This document shows positions 8,514-17,774 of a stretch of 64,000 nt of DNA, piece after piece. The stretch's first letter is position 1; every line of letters begins with the position of its first letter. The translations under genes and the position numbers were made by a program. This DNA comes from Kribbella turkmenica (GTDB lineage: Bacteria; Actinomycetota; Actinomycetes; Propionibacteriales; Kribbellaceae): contig NZ_SMKR01000002.1 of NCBI RefSeq assembly GCF_004348725.1, forward strand, positions 46,057 through 110,056, given 5' to 3'. The notes under the pieces are model-generated. The model ran no database searches. It was not told the DNA's origin and was given only the letters and a program-made list of their open reading frames with translations.

Positions 8514-9347
8514 TCAGGTTTGCGGCATCGGCGCGTCCAGGAACGGCAGGACGACGTCGCGGACGAGGTCGGTGCGGGCGAGACCGGAGAAGTGCGTGGT
8601 ACCCGGGAAGACCGCGAGCTGGGAGGCGGGGACGCCGGCGAAGTCGCCGTTCACGTCGCTGCCGCGCAGCTGCGCGAACTTCACCGCGTGCTCGAGCTTG
8701 ACCGCGTCGTTGTCGCCGACGGTGATCAGCGTGGGCGCGGCGTACCCGCGGACGTCGTCGTCGGTCCAGCCGCCGGCGCCGGTGTCGTAGCCGCCGAGCT
8801 TGGTCAGCAGAACCTGCAGGTGCTCGTGGTCCGGGTGCGGCGACTTGGCCAGGTAGTCCGCCTCCATCGGCGTACCGGCGATCATCTCGACCTTCATCTC
8901 GCCGACCGCGTCGGCGTTCTCCTCGCGGTCGCCGGACGGGTGAAACGAGACCGACGAGATGATTGCTTTGCGCACCAGTTCGGGGTTGCGGATGGCCAGG
9001 TGCAGCGCGACCGCCCCGCCCACGCTGAAGCCGAACACGTCGACCTTCGGCACGCCGAGGTGCGCCAGCAGCCCGACCACGTCGCCGGCCAGCGACTCGG
9101 TGCCGAGCGGGCGGTCGGCGTCGTTCGTCCGGCCGTGCCCCTGGAAGTCGGTGGCGATCACCCGGCGGTTCGCGGCGAGGCTCGGCAGCAGCTCGCCGAA
9201 CTGCAGGTCGATGTTGAACAACCCGCCGTGCAGGAGGAGCAGCGGCGTCCCGCCGGAACCGTGGAGCTCGTAGTACATCTGCAGGCCGTTCACCGGCGCG
9301 TAGCCGGACTCCGGTGCGGACGGAACGGGAGTGGTCTGGTCGGTCAC
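8514..9347 (-). CDS. alpha/beta hydrolase
   Basis: 277 residues. Complete catalytic triad: nucleophile Ser in GFSVGG, acid in TVGDND, His in PGTTHFS, with the oxyanion region LLLHGG. No signal peptide. GTG 9347 is preferred because AAGGGGAGA sits 6-7 nt upstream. Upstream in-frame ATGs would add about 30 unconserved residues. Overall pattern resembles esterase/lactonase-type hydrolases; substrate unknown. Transcribed away from the TetR-linked operon at 9572. Confidence 0.83.
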   Translation of the reverse strand: MTDQTTPVPSAPESGYAPVNGLQMYYELHGSGGTPLLLLHGGLFNIDLQFGELLPSLAANRRVIATDFQGHGRTNDADRPLGTESLAGDVVGLLAHLGVPKVDVFGFSVGGAVALHLAIRNPELVRKAIISSVSFHPSGDREENADAVGEMKVEMIAGTPMEADYLAKSPHPDHEHLQVLLTKLGGYDTGAGGWTDDDVRGYAAPTLITVGDNDAVKLEHAVKFAQLRGSDVNGDFAGVPASQLAVFPGTTHFSGLARTDLVRDVVLPFLDAPMPQT

Positions 9348-9490
9348 GGCGGCTCTCCCCTTGGAGTGGTGCGGAACAGATCGAACGCCGAGGACTGTTG
9401 CTTCCCCGCGCGTTGCCGCGATGCTAACCGCAGACCCGTCCACCTGCGGCCGGGCTTCGAAGAGGAGATGTCGTTGACTTCACAGATTTC

Positions 9491-9512
9491 TGACTGACTG
9501 ATCAGTCAGTCA
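9491..9512. promoter_or_regulatory. perfect 22-bp palindrome, probable TetR operator
   Basis: The half-site TGACTGACTGA is followed directly by its exact reverse complement. It overlaps the -35 region (CTGACT, 9494-9499) of the promoter whose -10 is TATGCT (9518-9523). The palindrome is the right length and symmetry for a TetR dimer, and a TetR gene closes the downstream operon, so repression of 9572-11088 is the simplest reading. Confidence 0.72.
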
Positions 9513-9517
9513 CTGGC

Positions 9518-9523
9518 TATGCT
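9518..9523 (+). promoter_or_regulatory. -10 box of the diiron protein/TetR operon
   Basis: TATGCT with CTGACT 18 nt upstream as -35. The -35 is buried in the 22-bp palindrome, so a bound regulator would block RNA polymerase. Confidence 0.5.
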
Positions 9524-9571
9524 GGCAGTGATCGACCGGGCGTTCCCTTCGACGAAGTGAGGTGCCGCGAA

Positions 9572-10510
9572 ATGGCGCTGGTGAATGCGTCGGTCTCTCG
9601 TCGCCGGGGGGACCGCCGGAGGAGAAATCGGCCGAAACTGGCCGACCACGTCGACCGGCTGGGGGAGGAGCACCCGCCGATCCCGCTGGACAGCGTCGAC
9701 TACACGATCCACCGCCCGGCCGAGCTCGCCGGCCGCTTCGGGTCGGTGCTGTCGTACATGTCGCGGGTCGAGCTCGAGGTGGAGCGGAACGTGCTCGAGC
9801 TCAACATCCTGCTGCCCGACCCGCCGGAGGTCGACCGGCACTTCTACGCCGACGTGTGGCTGCCGCAGGAGACCCACCACGGGATCATCCTCGACCGCGT
9901 CCAGGTGCTGGCCGGTCTCGAGCCCGCCGAGCCCAACCTGGACGACGTGTCGTTCAAGCTGAAGCTGCTCGGCGCGCTCGGCCGGGCACGCGGCATCCAG
10001 GACGTCAGCCGGATGCTGTACTACCTGACCGGACTGGCCACCGAGCGGTCGGCAGTGCTTGCCTACAACAAGCTTCACGCCGGCCTGCTCGAGCTTGGCG
10101 AACGGGCGATCGCGGCCACGGTGGTTGCCCCGATCAAGCGTCAGGAGCCCGGTCACTTCGCCTACTACCAGATGGCCGCCCGGGAGCTGTGGGCCCAGCT
10201 GGGCGGCTGGCAACGCTGGGTGGTCAGGACGTTGCGGAAGCGGACGTTCGGCCCGGTGGGGGTCGACACCGACCGGCAGCGGGTCGAGTTCGGCAAGGTG
10301 ATGAGCGCGCTGGAGATGAGCACCGGCGACGCGGCGGACCTGCGGCACTACGCCCGCCAGGTCGGCCGGGTCGAGCACGAGCTGCTGTGGGCGCATCGGC
10401 AGGGTGTGCGGGTGCCGGACTACATCTTCAAGGCCCTCCGGCGCGCCGCCGAGGCAGCCGCGGAGTTGAAGGGGGATCACCGGCCCGCCGCTGGACGGAG
10501 CGATCTATGA
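9572..10510 (+). CDS. ferritin-like diiron protein, possible acyl desaturase/oxygenase
   Basis: 312 residues, mostly helical. The metal-ligand pattern of ferritin-like diiron oxygenases can be read in order: Glu in helix RVELEVERNVLELN (67-71), ETHH (100-103), Glu158 in LATERSAVL and EPGH (192-195), i.e. E, ExxH, E, ExxH. This is the arrangement of soluble acyl-ACP desaturases, though overall resemblance is distant and length is slightly short. ATG 9572 has GAGG 9 nt upstream; an arginine-rich N-terminus follows. The stop overlaps the start of the TetR gene (ATGA), so the two are translationally coupled. Function as lipid desaturase/oxygenase is inferred from metal ligands only. Confidence 0.62.
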   Translation: MALVNASVSRRRGDRRRRNRPKLADHVDRLGEEHPPIPLDSVDYTIHRPAELAGRFGSVLSYMSRVELEVERNVLELNILLPDPPEVDRHFYADVWLPQETHHGIILDRVQVLAGLEPAEPNLDDVSFKLKLLGALGRARGIQDVSRMLYYLTGLATERSAVLAYNKLHAGLLELGERAIAATVVAPIKRQEPGHFAYYQMAARELWAQLGGWQRWVVRTLRKRTFGPVGVDTDRQRVEFGKVMSALEMSTGDAADLRHYARQVGRVEHELLWAHRQGVRVPDYIFKALRRAAEAAAELKGDHRPAAGRSDL

Positions 10511-11088
10511 CCGCGCACGCCCCCGCCCGCAACACCAAGCGCCAGGTGATCATCGAGACCGCCGAGCGCCTGTTCGCCGACTGCGGGTACGACGCGACGT
10601 CGACGGCGCGGATCGCCCATGAGGCCGGGGTGCCGTCGGGCCTGGTGTTCTACCACTTCGCCACCAAGCTGGATCTGCTGCTGGCCGTCGTCCAGGAGCG
10701 GCCGACGCCCGGCGACGTCCTCCCGAGCGCGGCGCGTGGCCGCTCGGTCCGGCAGCGGCTGCGGGCCGTCGTCAGCGTGATGGCCGAGGAGCTCGAGCTC
10801 AACCGGTCGGTGCGGATCATCGTCTTCCGGGAGGCCCAGGCACGCCCGGAGATCGCCGCCCGGGCGGCCGAGTTGTTCGCCGAGGCGGCCGCCACGGTCG
10901 CCGAGGTGCTCGGCGGCGCCGAGGACGTCGTCGCCGACCCGGACCGGATCCGGACCGCGGCGGAGCTGATCGTCAGCCGGGTGTTCCTCGACGTCATCGC
11001 GCTCGGCCGCTCGGACACCGCGCAGAAGCGGCACGCGGCGATGATCGACATGCTCGAGGAGTCGCTGACGACACCCGCCCCGGACTGA
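10507..11088 (+). CDS. TetR-family transcriptional regulator
   Basis: 193 residues. N-terminal HTH (about residues 10-57) with the family signature FADCGYDATSTARIAHEAGV and the following helix LVFYHFATK. Starts inside the stop codon of the diiron gene (ATGA overlap), so it is co-expressed with it. The 22-bp palindrome at 9491 is its likely site, giving autoregulation and control of the diiron gene. The ligand domain has no recognisable ligand signature; a fatty acyl or lipid effector would fit the neighbour. Confidence 0.88.
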   Translation: MTAHAPARNTKRQVIIETAERLFADCGYDATSTARIAHEAGVPSGLVFYHFATKLDLLLAVVQERPTPGDVLPSAARGRSVRQRLRAVVSVMAEELELNRSVRIIVFREAQARPEIAARAAELFAEAAATVAEVLGGAEDVVADPDRIRTAAELIVSRVFLDVIALGRSDTAQKRHAAMIDMLEESLTTPAPD

Positions 11089-11098
11089 GGCCGGGGGA

Positions 11099-11104
11099 TA
11101 AGGT
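11099..11104 (+). promoter_or_regulatory. -10 element of the MocR-type gene (leaderless)
   Basis: TAAGGT, 8 nt before ATG 11113 with no Shine-Dalgarno. It lies in the 24-bp gap after the TetR gene, so the MocR gene has its own start. Confidence 0.45.
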
Positions 11105-11112
11105 CCACTGTC

Positions 11113-12498
11113 ATGGACGGCACCACGGCGGGGGCGGATCTGCACCTGGATCTGGCGGCGACGCGCGGGCGGACCGACCTCGTCCGGGCGTTGCACGCCT
11201 CGATCCGCAGCGGCCGGCTGCCGGCCGGCACCCGGCTGCCGTCGTCGCGGTCGCTGGCCAAGGATCTCGGCATCGCCCGCAACACGGTCGCCGACGCCTA
11301 CGGCCAGCTGGTCGCCGAGGGCTGGCTGACCGCGCGCCAGGGGTCCGGCACGGTCGTCGCCAACCGCGCCGGCACCCCGCCGGACGCCGTACCGCCGCTG
11401 CCGGCCGGGCTGTCCGCGGCGAGGCCCTTCCGGTACGACCTGATGCCCGGGGCACCCGACGTGTCGACGTTCCCGCGCAGCGAGTGGCTGGCGGCGGCCC
11501 GCAAGGCGTTGCCGTCGGCACCCAACGAGGCGTTCGGGTACGGCGACCCGCGCGGGCGGATCGAGTTGCGCCGGATGCTGGCCGACTACCTGGCCCGGGC
11601 GCGTGGCGTCCGGGCCGACCCGGAGCGGATCCTGATCTGCTCGGGCTACGTGCAGGCGTTGAGTCTGCTCAGTGAGGTGCTCAGCTCACTGGGCGGGACG
11701 ACGGTGTCGGTGGAGGAGTTCGGGTACGCGCTGCACCTGGACGTCGTCCGGTCACGTGGTCTCGAACCGGTGCCGGTCCCGGTCGACGGGTCGGGTGCGC
11801 AGGTCTCGGCGTTGTCCGGACAGGCCGCGCTGCTGACGCCGGCGCACCAGATGCCGACGGGCGTGCCGCTCGCGCCCGAACGCCGAACGGCGGCGGTCGA
11901 GTGGGCCCGGGAGGCCGGGGCGGTGCTGATCGAGGACGACTACGACGGCGAGTTCCGGTACGACCGGCAGCAGGTGGGTGCACTGCAGGCGCTGGACCCC
12001 GAGCGGATCGTGTACACGGGCACGGCGAGCAAGAGTCTCGCGCCGGGGCTGCGGCTCGCCTGGATGGTGCTGCCGCAGCGGCTGATCGAGCCGGTGGTCG
12101 CGGCCAAGCGGACCGCGGACTTCCAGACCGCGACGCTGGACCAGCTGATCCTCGCCGAGTTCATTGCCTCCGGCCACTACGACCGGAATGTCCGCCGGTG
12201 CCGCCTGCACTACCGCCGCCGTCGCGACCGCCTGGTCGAACTGCTCGCCGTTCGTGCCCCGGAGGTCAAGGTCGCCGGCATCTCCGCCGGTCTGCACGTC
12301 CTCCTCGACGTCCCGGGCGACGCCGATGACATCGTCCACCGAGCCGCCCGCCAGGGCCTCGGCCTGGCCACCCTCAGCAGGTATCACGTCGACCCGACTC
12401 CCAGCACCCGCCAGGCGGTCATCGTCGGCTACGGCACCCCACCCGACCACGCCTACCCCGGCGCCCTCGACCTCCTCTGCCAGGTGCTGGGCGTCTAG
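11113..12498 (+). CDS. MocR/PdxR-type regulator (GntR HTH plus aminotransferase domain)
   Basis: 461 residues. Residues 1-80 are a winged helix of the GntR type (RLPSSRSLAKDLGIARNTVADAY). After a linker, residues about 110-455 form a fold-type I PLP domain. The PLP lysine is in GTASKSLAPGLRLAW and the PLP ring Asp/Tyr in IEDDYDGEF. Family members sense PLP or an amino compound and switch a neighbouring operon. No pdxS/pdxT genes are adjacent, so this is not obviously the vitamin B6 regulator. Target unknown. It converges on mmuM with a hairpin between the two stops. Confidence 0.88.
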   Translation: MDGTTAGADLHLDLAATRGRTDLVRALHASIRSGRLPAGTRLPSSRSLAKDLGIARNTVADAYGQLVAEGWLTARQGSGTVVANRAGTPPDAVPPLPAGLSAARPFRYDLMPGAPDVSTFPRSEWLAAARKALPSAPNEAFGYGDPRGRIELRRMLADYLARARGVRADPERILICSGYVQALSLLSEVLSSLGGTTVSVEEFGYALHLDVVRSRGLEPVPVPVDGSGAQVSALSGQAALLTPAHQMPTGVPLAPERRTAAVEWAREAGAVLIEDDYDGEFRYDRQQVGALQALDPERIVYTGTASKSLAPGLRLAWMVLPQRLIEPVVAAKRTADFQTATLDQLILAEFIASGHYDRNVRRCRLHYRRRRDRLVELLAVRAPEVKVAGISAGLHVLLDVPGDADDIVHRAARQGLGLATLSRYHVDPTPSTRQAVIVGYGTPPDHAYPGALDLLCQVLGV

Positions 12499-12515
12499 CG
12501 ACCAAGCTTCGCTAG
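12495..12515. terminator. hairpin between convergent genes, possible bidirectional terminator
   Basis: CTAGCGA (12495-12501), 7-nt loop, TCGCTAG (12509-12515). It contains both stop codons of the convergent genes. There is no T-run, so termination strength is uncertain. Confidence 0.4.
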
Positions 12516-13378
12516 CCGATCGCAGCGGCCAGCCTGCGGATGGCGGCCGGCCCCACTCGGCAGCAGCCGCCGATGTAGCGTGCTCCGGCGGCCAGCCAGC
12601 CGGGTGCGAGCGACGTGCTGTCCGCGGCGGACCCGGTCCAGTGGCGGTCGCCGGCGTTCCAGGACTCGCCGCTGTTCGGGTAGGCGACCGCGGGTCTGCC
12701 GGTGACGGCGACCGCGGTTTCGACCGCGTGCTGTACGTCGTCCGGTGTGCAGCAGTTGATGCCGACCGCAACCACCTGCTCGACGGCGGCCACGGCGAAG
12801 GCTTCGGTCAGCGGCTGCCCCGCCCGGGTGCGCGAACCTGCGATGGAGTAGGAGAACCAGGCGGGGAAATCCAGTTCGCCCAGCAGCGTGACCAGGACCT
12901 CGGCCTCGTCGACGTCGGGGATGGTCTCGATCGCGAGCAGATCCGGTCCGGCGTCGACGAGCAGTTCGAGGCGCGGACCGTGGAAGTCGCGCAGGACCGA
13001 CGGGCTCACGCCGTACCGGCCGCGGTACTCCGAGCCGTCCGCGAGCATCGCGCCGTACGGGCCGACCGATGCGGCCACCAGGCGTCCGGGCTGTTCGTCG
13101 CACACCGCCCGGGCGATGCGGACGCTGTCGCCGATCAACCGCTCGGCCTCGGCCCGCGACACCCCGGCCCGCTCGAACCCGGCCACGCTCGCCTGGTAAC
13201 TGGCTGTCGTCGCGACCATCGCACCGGCCTCGTAGTACGCCCGGTGGACCGCGGCGATCTCTGCCGGTGCGTCCCGGAGCAGCCGCGCCGACCACAACGC
13301 GTCGGAGAGGTCGTGGCCCCGGTCCTCCAGCGCGTTCGACAGACCGCCGTCGAGGATGACCGGCCGGTCAGAGGCCAT
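12512..13378 (-). CDS. mmuM: homocysteine S-methyltransferase
   Basis: 288 residues, Zn-dependent TIM-barrel methyltransferase that makes methionine from homocysteine with S-methylmethionine or SAM as donor. Zinc ligands are visible: Cys in GINCCTP and the Cys pair in GGCCR close to the C-terminus. No B12 or folate domains, and the length fits MmuM. It overlaps the upstream D-amino-acid oxidase by 11 bp, so the two are translationally coupled. No S-methylmethionine permease (MmuP) is next to it. Confidence 0.88.
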   Translation of the reverse strand: MASDRPVILDGGLSNALEDRGHDLSDALWSARLLRDAPAEIAAVHRAYYEAGAMVATTASYQASVAGFERAGVSRAEAERLIGDSVRIARAVCDEQPGRLVAASVGPYGAMLADGSEYRGRYGVSPSVLRDFHGPRLELLVDAGPDLLAIETIPDVDEAEVLVTLLGELDFPAWFSYSIAGSRTRAGQPLTEAFAVAAVEQVVAVGINCCTPDDVQHAVETAVAVTGRPAVAYPNSGESWNAGDRHWTGSAADSTSLAPGWLAAGARYIGGCCRVGPAAIRRLAAAIG

Positions 13379-14294
13379 GGATCAACTCGAAGACCTCGTG
13401 GGCGCAGCCCCACGACAGCGTCACGCCGGAGCCGCCGTGGCCGTAGCAGTGGATGACGGGTTCACCGGTCCTGGTGCGCACGAGCTCGCAGCGGATCGTC
13501 GGCCGCGCGGGACGGAGGCCGACGCGGTGCCGGAGGACTTTCGCCGTGCGGAGCTGAGGAACCAGTTCGGCCGCGCGCTCCAGGATCTGGTCGGCGGTCG
13601 CGGGATCGACGGCGAGGTTCCAGTCACCGGGCTCGCTCGTGCCGCCGACGACCACGTCCTTGTCGCGCGGGACGACGTACGTGAGCTCGCCCGGCGAACG
13701 GTCGGCGACGAGCCAGTCGGTCAGCCCGCACTGCTCGACCGTCAGCACCTGGCCGCGGACCGGGGTGACGGTCGGGTCCGCAGCGGTCAGCCGGGCGCCC
13801 AGACCGGTGCAGTTCACGACCACGTCGGCCGTGGTGGGCAGCGCCGACAGCGCCGCACGGGTCAGCGTGCCGCCTGCCTGCTCGAGCCGCTTGACCAGCG
13901 ACCGCAGGTAGGCCGGCATCTCGACCAGCGGCGCGGTGAACGCCCAGCCGTCCTCGAACCCGACCGGCGGCGACGGAACCCTGGTCAGATCGGGCAGCAC
14001 GTCGGCCCAGGCCGGATCCGGCGTCCGGTGCACCAGGAACTCCCGTCCGTGCCGCATCCGCACCGACGGCTCGATCTCGGCCAGCTTGGCGAACTCGTCG
14101 TACGACGTCCGCGACCAGGCGGCCACCCGGTCCGCGGGAGCCGACAGGTACGGGTACCAGATCGCGGCCGCCACCGCGGACGTCGTCTCCAGCGGCAGGT
14201 CGCGGGCGAACACGGCCACGTCGTACCCGCCCTCGGCCAGCCGGACCGCACAGGTCAGCCCGATCACGCCCGCACCCACCACGATCACGCGCAT
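13368..14294 (-). CDS. D-amino-acid oxidase (FAD)
   Basis: 308 residues. FAD-binding GAGVIG at 7-12, the DAAO signature ETTSAVAAAIWYPY near residue 40-50, and the C-terminal motif CYGHGGSGVTLSWG typical of D-amino-acid oxidases. Oxidises D-amino acids to keto acids with O2, giving H2O2. No peroxisomal-type or export signal. The first gene of a two-gene unit with mmuM (11-bp overlap). A -10-like CACAAT lies 6 nt before the ATG with no ribosome-binding site. Confidence 0.88.
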   Translation of the reverse strand: MRVIVVGAGVIGLTCAVRLAEGGYDVAVFARDLPLETTSAVAAAIWYPYLSAPADRVAAWSRTSYDEFAKLAEIEPSVRMRHGREFLVHRTPDPAWADVLPDLTRVPSPPVGFEDGWAFTAPLVEMPAYLRSLVKRLEQAGGTLTRAALSALPTTADVVVNCTGLGARLTAADPTVTPVRGQVLTVEQCGLTDWLVADRSPGELTYVVPRDKDVVVGGTSEPGDWNLAVDPATADQILERAAELVPQLRTAKVLRHRVGLRPARPTIRCELVRTRTGEPVIHCYGHGGSGVTLSWGCAHEVFELIHGL

Positions 14295-14300
14295 TCACAC

Positions 14301-14306
14301 ATTGTG
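14301..14306 (-). promoter_or_regulatory. -10 element of the D-amino-acid oxidase gene
   Basis: CACAAT on the minus strand, 6 nt before ATG 14294; no Shine-Dalgarno. Confidence 0.35.
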
Positions 14307-14343
14307 ACGCGCGGGTAGGGATCACGCCACGTCAGCTTCCCGG

Positions 14344-15426
14344 TCAGCGCAGGTCGACGGCCAACGAGTAGAACCGGGTGATCTGGGTGGCACCGTTGTT
14401 GTCGTCCGAGAGCAGGTAGAGCTGCCGGCGGCCGCCGGGGAGGTGACCGCCGAGGGCGAGGGCCTCGACGTTGTCCAGCAGCGGGTTCGGCTGCGGCTGC
14501 TTGGCGACCGCACCTGACGGCGGGCAGTTCACCAGGTCGAACAGCAGCTCCTTCCGCAGGAACACCTTGTCCGGAGCGTCGGCGAGCGACGCCCGCGCGG
14601 TCACGTCGGCGGCCTTGCGCAGCGACACCGTGAACACCCGGATCGTGTTGCCGACGCCCGGTACGAACGCGCGCTCCATCGACAGCAGTTCGTCCCGGTC
14701 CACCACGGCCAGCTCGACCAGCGAGAGCCCGGGATCGGTCTGGTAGGCGTACTGCGCGACCGGCTGGTAGTCGTGGCCTGGCCGGCCGGCGTACCTGATG
14801 ATCCGGTTCCGCGAGCGGCCGTCGGCGTCCGTGCCGTCGGGAGCGAGCGGTCCTTCCATCCCGGCGTACAGGGATCGTTCGTCCGGGCTGACCGCGAGCG
14901 ACTCGAACGTCGCGTTGGTCGTCGCCTCACCGGCCGGAGCGACCTGGAACCGCGCGGGCACCGGCAGCGAACCGACCTGCAGCCCGTCGGACAGCCGGAA
15001 GCGGCGGATCGACGGCTCGCGCTCGGACGTGGCGAGGAGGGTCCGCTCACCGCGCTCGACGACCAGGCCCTCGCCGTCGAAGTCGGCACCCGTGTACGGC
15101 GTACCGTCCGGGCGCCGCAGGATCGTCATCCCGTCCACGCTGATCGTCGGCTCGCTGCTGATGTCGAGGTCGAAGACCCGGGCCGGCGTGGTCCCGACGT
15201 TGTCGACCAACGCCACCGCGCTGCTCCGGCCGGTCATGCTCAGCGCGGACAATCCGGCCACCGGCTGGCCCTCGAACGCCGTCTTGTCCAGCGCGTCGCT
15301 GAACCCGAGGAAGCGCGCGTCCCGCGAGCAGGATCCACCTCCGTCCTGCGGGGCGGCCGCGGCCGTCAAGGGGGTGGTGAGAGCGGTCAGGACAACGGCA
15401 GCGGCGAGCGGCTTGTGCCAGCGCAT
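14344..15426 (-). CDS. secreted esterase-like phytase-family protein
   Basis: 360 residues with an N-terminal Sec signal (basic RWHK, hydrophobic core, TAAAA then PQDG). The mature part is a beta-propeller-like domain of the phytase-like/esterase-like family: SMTGRSSAVALVDN, FDGEGLVVERGERTLLATSE, TFESLAVSPDERSLYAGMEG, NVEALALGG and LYLLSDDNN. Members are secreted and often annotated as phosphatases, but activity is rarely proven. Start ATG 15426 has GGAGG 6-7 nt upstream. Stands alone between the DAO/mmuM pair and the aldarate island. Confidence 0.78.
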   Translation of the reverse strand: MRWHKPLAAAVVLTALTTPLTAAAAPQDGGGSCSRDARFLGFSDALDKTAFEGQPVAGLSALSMTGRSSAVALVDNVGTTPARVFDLDISSEPTISVDGMTILRRPDGTPYTGADFDGEGLVVERGERTLLATSEREPSIRRFRLSDGLQVGSLPVPARFQVAPAGEATTNATFESLAVSPDERSLYAGMEGPLAPDGTDADGRSRNRIIRYAGRPGHDYQPVAQYAYQTDPGLSLVELAVVDRDELLSMERAFVPGVGNTIRVFTVSLRKAADVTARASLADAPDKVFLRKELLFDLVNCPPSGAVAKQPQPNPLLDNVEALALGGHLPGGRRQLYLLSDDNNGATQITRFYSLAVDLR

Positions 15427-15502
15427 GACATTCCTCCGGCGAGGGCGAGGTCTGGACGACTGCAACCGATGGAAACCTACCGCGCGCAACACCAGGTGAA
15501 CA

Positions 15503-16825
15503 TCAGCGCACCAGACAGGGCCGCTTGGGATCGAACACCCAGTCCTTCAGCAGATACCGCATGGCGATCGCGTCGTCCCGCGCACCCAGCCCGTGCTCCC
15601 GGAACAGCTCGTGCGCCGCCGCCAGCGCGTCCCGGTCCAGGTCGATCCCGAGGCCCGGACGCGTCGGTACGGCGATCGCACCGTCGGCGATCCGCAGTGG
15701 TTCCTTGGTCAGTGACTGACCGTCCTGCCAGATCCAGTGCGTGTCCAGCGCCGTGATCTCGCCCGGTGCGGCCGCGCCGACCTGGGTGAACATGGCCAGC
15801 GAGATGTCGAAGTGGTTGTTCGAGTGCGAACCCCAGGTCAGCCCGAAGTCGTGGCACAACTGGGCGACCCGCACGGAGCCGGCCATCGTCCAGAAGTGCG
15901 GATCCGCAAGCGGGATGTCCACCGCGTCGGTCCGGATCGCGTGCGCCAGCTCGCGCCAGTCGGTGGCGATCATGTTGGTCGCCGTCCGCAGCCCGGTCGC
16001 CCGCCGGAACTCCGCCATCGTCTCGCGCCCGGAGAACCCCTCCTCCGCCCCGCACGGGTCCTCCACGTACGCGAGCACGTCGTCCAGCCCCGAGCACAAC
16101 GCGATCGCCTCACGCACCGGCCAGGCGCCGTTCGGATCGACCGTGATCCGGGCCGACGGGAACCGCTTCGCCAGCGCGGTCACCGCCGCGATCTCCTCCG
16201 CGCCGGCGAACACACCACCCTTGAGCTTGAAGTCCGCGAACCCGTATCGCTCCTGTGCCGCCTCGGCCAGCGCCACCACCGCGTCCGGTGTCAGCGCCGG
16301 CCGGCGGCGCAGCGCGGACCAGCGGTCGCCGAATCCGTCGCCGGTCAGGTACGGCAGGTCCGTACGCGCCGGATCGCCTACGTAGAAGAGGTAGCCGAGC
16401 ACCGGCACCCGATCGCGCTGCTGCCCGTCACCGAGCAGCTCGGCCACCGGCACGCCGAGGTGCTGCCCGAACAGGTCGAGCAGCGCCGACTCGAGCCCGG
16501 TCACCGCGTGCACCGTCGTCCGCAGGTCGAAGGTCTGCCGGCCACGGCCACCGGCGTCCCGATCGGCGAAGGTCCGCGCGACCGTGCGCAGGAGACCGCG
16601 GTACCGCGCGACCTCCTGGCCCACAAGTAGTTCCGCCGCCTCGGCGATCGTCGACGCGATCCGGCCGCCACCGGGGACCTCGCCGACGCCGGTGTTCCCC
16701 GAGCTGTCGGTCACGATCACCACGTTCCGGGTGAAGAACGGCCCGTGCGCCCCGCTCAGATTGAGCAGCAGGCTGTCGTACCCGGCGACCGGCACGACCT
16801 CGACCGACGCGACCGTGGGAGTCAC
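15503..16825 (-). CDS. gudD: D-glucarate dehydratase
   Basis: 440 residues, enolase superfamily; converts D-glucarate to 5-dehydro-4-deoxy-D-glucarate. Catalytic and metal residues are visible: KLK (200-202), Asp230 and Asn232 in VDPNGAW, Glu255 region in YVEDP, Asn284 in ATNMIATDW and general-base His334 in [14 protein letters not shown]. Length and motifs match GudD and not mandelate racemase. GTG 16825 overlaps the kdgD stop by 4 nt (GTGA), so it is coupled to kdgD, whose product uses the GudD product. Confidence 0.93.
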   Translation of the reverse strand: MTPTVASVEVVPVAGYDSLLLNLSGAHGPFFTRNVVIVTDSSGNTGVGEVPGGGRIASTIAEAAELLVGQEVARYRGLLRTVARTFADRDAGGRGRQTFDLRTTVHAVTGLESALLDLFGQHLGVPVAELLGDGQQRDRVPVLGYLFYVGDPARTDLPYLTGDGFGDRWSALRRRPALTPDAVVALAEAAQERYGFADFKLKGGVFAGAEEIAAVTALAKRFPSARITVDPNGAWPVREAIALCSGLDDVLAYVEDPCGAEEGFSGRETMAEFRRATGLRTATNMIATDWRELAHAIRTDAVDIPLADPHFWTMAGSVRVAQLCHDFGLTWGSHSNNHFDISLAMFTQVGAAAPGEITALDTHWIWQDGQSLTKEPLRIADGAIAVPTRPGLGIDLDRDALAAAHELFREHGLGARDDAIAMRYLLKDWVFDPKRPCLVR

Positions 16826-17736
16826 TTGATCCGGCCGATCAGCTCGGTGAGCTGGGCGAGCTCGTCCTCGGTCAGGTTCTGCAGGGGTGGGCGGACCGGG
16901 CCGGCCGGGCGGCCGATCGCGGCCACGCCAGCCTTGACGATCGAGACGGCGTACCCCTTCTCGCGGTCGCGGATGTCCAGGTAGGGCAGGACGAATTCGT
17001 TCAGCTTGCGGTACACGCCCGCGCGGTCCTGTGCCCGGACGTCGGCGTAGAAGCCCTGGGCGAACTCGGGCACGAAGTTGAAGATGGCCGAGGAGTAGGT
17101 GCTGACGCCGAGCTGCAGGAGCGGCAGCGCGAACGTCTCGGCGGTCGGCAGGCCGCCGATGTAGACCAGCCGGTCACCGACCCGGGCGTAGGTGCGGGTC
17201 ATCAGCTCGATGTTCCCGACGCCGTCCTTGAGACAGACCAGGTTCTCGTGGCGGTCCGCGAGCTCCGCGACCGCGACGTCGGTGAAGATCGCATTGGCCC
17301 GGCTGTAGACGGTGATGCCGAGCGACGTACTGCGGCAGACGGCGGAAACGTGCTCGATCAGACCACGTTGGCCGGCCTCGGTGAGGTACGGCGGCAGCAG
17401 CAGGATCCCGTCCGCGCCGGCGGCCTCGGCGGCCCGGGCCTGGGCGATCGCGGCCGCCGTCCCACCGGTCGCGGGCGCGATCACGGGGACCTCGCCGTCG
17501 ATCTCGGCCACCGCGGTCCGGACGACGGTGTCGATCTCGGCCGGCGTGAGGGAGAAGCCCTCGCCGGTGCCACCCGCGGCGAACAGGCCGGCCACGTCGT
17601 ACTGGCTCAGCCAGGCCAGGTGCTCGCGGTAGCCGGTCTCGTCGAAGCTCAGGTCGTCGTGAAAGTGCGTGACGGGGAAGGACAGCAGCCCGGTCTCGAG
17701 CTGAGCGGCCAGTTCGGTCGGGGAGTAGTGGGTCAC
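16822..17736 (-). CDS. kdgD: 5-dehydro-4-deoxyglucarate dehydratase (decarboxylating)
   Basis: 304-residue class I DHDPS-like enzyme that turns 5-dehydro-4-deoxyglucarate into alpha-ketoglutarate semialdehyde plus CO2 and water. Schiff-base lysine is K170 in CLKDGVGN, with Tyr144 in ITVYSRAN and the GGTGEG phosphate-loop-like motif at 55-60. First gene of the kdgD-gudD pair. GTG 17736 is supported by a -10 element TAGCCT 6 nt upstream. Both GudD and the galactarate dehydratase (19415) feed this enzyme. A following semialdehyde dehydrogenase is not in the window. Confidence 0.92.
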   Translation of the reverse strand: MTHYSPTELAAQLETGLLSFPVTHFHDDLSFDETGYREHLAWLSQYDVAGLFAAGGTGEGFSLTPAEIDTVVRTAVAEIDGEVPVIAPATGGTAAAIAQARAAEAAGADGILLLPPYLTEAGQRGLIEHVSAVCRSTSLGITVYSRANAIFTDVAVAELADRHENLVCLKDGVGNIELMTRTYARVGDRLVYIGGLPTAETFALPLLQLGVSTYSSAIFNFVPEFAQGFYADVRAQDRAGVYRKLNEFVLPYLDIRDREKGYAVSIVKAGVAAIGRPAGPVRPPLQNLTEDELAQLTELIGRIK

Positions 17737-17742
17737 GAGGTC

Positions 17743-17748
17743 AGGCTA
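17743..17748 (-). promoter_or_regulatory. -10 element of kdgD-gudD (leaderless)
   Basis: TAGCCT on the minus strand, 6 nt before GTG 17736, with GGACAG 17 nt further upstream as a weak -35. Confidence 0.5.
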
Positions 17749-17774
17749 GGAACGAGTTCAGATGCCTGTCCAAG

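Noticed and set aside
12495..12515. Attachment or recombination site
   Set aside because: The 7-bp arms simply span two stop codons of convergent genes; no integrase or tRNA is near.
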